From DASQUK01 sp035697145 (GTDB lineage Bacteria > Actinomycetota > Acidimicrobiia > Acidimicrobiales > VFJN01): a stretch of 15,654 bases of DNA. A model generated the notes under the pieces. That model ran no database searches. It saw nothing but the letters and a program-made list of their open reading frames with translations, and had not been told where the DNA came from. Location: positions 1 through 15,654 of the forward strand of contig DASSDL010000032.1 in NCBI GenBank assembly GCA_035697145.1. The letters run 5' to 3'. The stretch's first letter is position 1, and every line of letters starts with the position of its first letter. Below, piece after piece: positions 14,012 through 15,654 of this stretch. Position numbers and translations under genes: made by a program.

Positions 14012-14379
14012 GATGCTGCTCCTTGCTGTGGGTTTCGGGGGTGGGTGGGTTGTTCGTCGTCCCGCATCTCGGCGAGGACGGCGTCCAGGCGCTCGTAGCG
14101 CTCCTGGGCCTGTTGGCGGTATCGCTCGATCCACTTCGTCATCAGGTCGAAGACCTCCGCCTCGAGATGGCACGGTCGCCGCTGGGCGTCCCTGCTTTGG
14201 CTCACCAGGCCGGCGTCGGTTAGCACCTTGAGGTGCTTTGACACAGCCTGGACGGAGACGTCGTAGGGCTCGGCCAGCTTCCCGACGGTGGCGTCGCCCA
14301 CCGCGAGGCGGGCCACGATGTCGCGCCTCGTCGGATCGGCGAGGGCGGCGAAGACTCGGGACAGCTGGTCGTCGACCAC
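14008..14379 (-). CDS. ArsR-family transcriptional repressor
   Basis: 123 residues. A winged helix-turn-helix spans ~8-90: 'VFAALADPTRRDIVARLAVGDATVGKLAEPYDVSVQAVSKHLKVLTDAGLVSQSRD', with recognition helix 'SVQAVSKHLKVL'. A charged helical tail 'RYRQQAQERYERLDAVLAEM' follows for dimerisation. There is no CxCxxC or other metal-site cluster, so it belongs to the SRPBCC-linked ArsR branch rather than to metal sensors. I start at GTG 14379 because AAAGGAG lies six bases upstream. A TTG at 14397 in the same frame lies before that site and is unlikely. It heads the arsR-SRPBCC-MDMPI operon and should repress its own promoter through the two palindromes at 14394-14455. Confidence 0.92.
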   Translation of the reverse strand: MVDDQLSRVFAALADPTRRDIVARLAVGDATVGKLAEPYDVSVQAVSKHLKVLTDAGLVSQSRDAQRRPCHLEAEVFDLMTKWIERYRQQAQERYERLDAVLAEMRDDEQPTHPRNPQQGAAS

Positions 14380-14393
14380 GGACGGCTCCTTTC

Positions 14394-14455
14394 TCAACTG
14401 ATTGGTTGAAGAAGAAGCTACGCCTGCGCCCCGCCATTGTCAACCATCTGGTTGA
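14394..14455 (-). promoter_or_regulatory. arsR operon promoter bracketed by two ArsR operators
   Basis: Two copies of TCAAC-N6-GTTGA lie at 14394-14409 and 14440-14455, and both continue as GGTTGAAGAA on the plus strand. Their centres are 46 bp apart. Between them, on the minus strand, is a promoter with a perfect -35 TTGACA (complement of 14438-14443), a 17-base spacer and -10 TAGCTT (complement of 14415-14420). The expected start near 14408 falls inside the downstream operator, and the -35 overlaps the upstream one. Repression by ArsR is the simple reading. Confidence 0.8.
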
Positions 14456-14487
14456 AGAATGACGCTCCCCCTGGGTGGACAGCCGGT

Positions 14488-15654
14488 CTAGGTGCTCCAG
14501 GCGCCGGTGCGCAGGAAGCGGCTGGCCGCGTAGATCCAGAGCACCACGAGGACCGCGACCAGGACCAGCCCGAACAGCCAGGGTGCGGGCCGGGCCCAGC
14601 CAGCGGCGAGTGCCGCCGCGGCGCCGGCCGCCAGCGCGATCCGGAGCGGCCGGTAGACGGCGTCGAGGCGCTGGGCGTCGACCAGCGCCTGCTCGGTGAA
14701 GATCAGCGATACCAGGCCGAGCGCAACGGCGCCGGCGAGCAGCCAGGCGGTGCCGGCGGGGGTCCGGTCGTCCTCGGCATGGCCGATCAGGCTCACCATC
14801 GCGGCACCGGCCCCGGCGATCGACAGCGTGATCGGCAAGTGGCTGAGCATCCAGGTGACGAGGGGCCCGCCGTCGTTGCGGGGCGGCCGCCGCCCGACCA
14901 GGTCGAAGTAGATCCACCAGAAGCCGAAGCCGATCCCGAGGGCGATCATCCCGGTCGCGATGACGAGCCCGTCGCGGTCCGGCGTTGACAGGCCGTCGAC
15001 GACGCCGAAGATCACCTCGCCGAGGACGATGATCGTGAACAGCCCGAATCGCTCCACCAGCGAGTCGGTGGGCGGCAGGCCCTCCTGGGTGACCGTCAAC
15101 CGCGCGACCAGAGCGATGCCCACGAGCCAGCCGACGCAGAAGCCCGTCCATACGACGAGCCGCGGCACGTCGGGGAGGAAGGCGCTGGCGACGATCAGCA
15201 GCACCGCCGCGGCCATGCCGAGCACGTAGCGGCCGGCGGGGGCCAGGAACTCGGGGTGGTCGAGGCGGTCCTGGCGCCGGACGCTGTACCAGAGCCAGGT
15301 CATGACCCCGAGGAAGACGGCGTAGACCAGGGCGAAGCCGGTGCCGCTGTCGCCGGCGGCGTCGGCGGTGAACACCGCCAGCAGGACCAGGACCCCCATC
15401 TGGAGGAACACGGCGCTGCGCGTCCGGCCGTCCTCACGGCCGTGGAGCTCGAGGTATAGCGACCCGTTGACCCACGCGGCCCAGATCATGCCGAAGACGA
15501 CGGCGAACTCGGCCACGCCCCGAGCCGTGACGTCCTCGGCGAGGTTGTGGGCGGCTTGGCCGATGACCGCCACGTAGACCAGGTCGTAGAAGAGCTCGAG
15601 GAAGCTGACGGTCCGGTCGGCGATGGTCTCGCCGTGCGCCCGCGGCGGGCGCCA
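14488..15654 (-). CDS. LtrA-family (low temperature requirement A) membrane protein, N-terminus cut
   Basis: 388 residues remain; the frame is open to the right edge, so the start is outside the window. The first visible part, 'RTVSFLELFYDLVYVAVIGQ', and the following 'AAHNLAEDVTARG' are the signature of the bacterial LtrA family (Pfam PF06772). About eleven to twelve hydrophobic helices follow, including 'FGMIWAAWVNGSLYLELH', 'LVERFGLFTIIVLGEVIFGVV' with a membrane-embedded Glu, and 'GFGFWWIYFDL'. In Listeria ltrA was linked to growth in the cold, but the molecular function is unknown. The gene ends 108 bases upstream of the arsR start on the same strand; since arsR has its own promoter the two are probably separate units. 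Confidence 0.88.
   Translation of the reverse strand, partial: WRPPRAHGETIADRTVSFLELFYDLVYVAVIGQAAHNLAEDVTARGVAEFAVVFGMIWAAWVNGSLYLELHGREDGRTRSAVFLQMGVLVLLAVFTADAAGDSGTGFALVYAVFLGVMTWLWYSVRRQDRLDHPEFLAPAGRYVLGMAAAVLLIVASAFLPDVPRLVVWTGFCVGWLVGIALVARLTVTQEGLPPTDSLVERFGLFTIIVLGEVIFGVVDGLSTPDRDGLVIATGMIALGIGFGFWWIYFDLVGRRPPRNDGGPLVTWMLSHLPITLSIAGAGAAMVSLIGHAEDDRTPAGTAWLLAGAVALGLVSLIFTEQALVDAQRLDAVYRPLRIALAAGAAAALAAGWARPAPWLFGLVLVAVLVVLWIYAASRFLRTGAWST

Noticed and set aside
13526..15151. 541-residue minus-strand frame ending in the SRPBCC protein
   Set aside because: Only the last 161 codons are real. The upstream part is out of frame with the ArsR and LtrA genes and crosses their promoter region.

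Overview
The window is high-GC, densely packed DNA from an actinobacterium. The left third carries sensor kinases with a membrane half, a module containing a 'VVDLGG ... GDPALEIAY' stretch and an HATPase domain. That layout, and the CxxCP-N motif in the second kinase, recall proteins of the Thermoleophilia (Solirubrobacterales and relatives). This placement is from memory of the families, not from a search. No RNA gene, insertion sequence or CRISPR array was seen.

Region A (1-3516, minus strand) is a signalling operon. It reads secreted four-cysteine protein, receiver-only response regulator, membrane histidine kinase, then a second paralogous kinase cut by the window edge. The complete kinase has Arg where the phosphoacceptor His should be. 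Region B (3684-5189, plus) is an orphan lipoprotein. It has a TRAP-transporter (DctP-like) binding domain joined to a C-terminal beta-rich domain, with no TRAP membrane subunits nearby. Positions 5190-5458 are a convergent intergenic gap holding a long hairpin.

Region C (5459-12928) is a lipid or hydroxy-acid type catabolic cluster. A TetR regulator and a cytochrome P450 run leftward. A divergent acyl-CoA dehydrogenase and an APH-fold kinase, which overlap by 4 bases, run rightward. Two operator-like sites 21 bp apart sit between the two units, over both promoters. The dehydrogenase/kinase pair looks like the separate-gene version of ACAD10/ACAD11, which handle 4-hydroxyacyl-CoAs through a phosphorylated intermediate. 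Downstream come a tandem double-TetR fusion, an SDR oxidoreductase, a short out-of-frame relic of a CaiB/BaiF CoA-transferase C-terminus, and a second SDR. A shared CTAACA-N5-GTCGA element lies in front of the double TetR and the first SDR.

Region D (12972-14379, minus) is a compact arsR-SRPBCC-DinB/MDMPI operon. Its promoter (TTGACA-17-TAGCTT) is bracketed by two copies of the palindrome TCAAC-N6-GTTGA. Region E (14488 to the right edge, minus) is an LtrA-family membrane protein whose N-terminus runs out of the window.

The best candidate for an under-described system is region C: oxygenase, kinase, dehydrogenase and two SDRs under two layers of TetR control. The best single-gene oddities are the His-less kinase and the TRAP/beta-domain lipoprotein.
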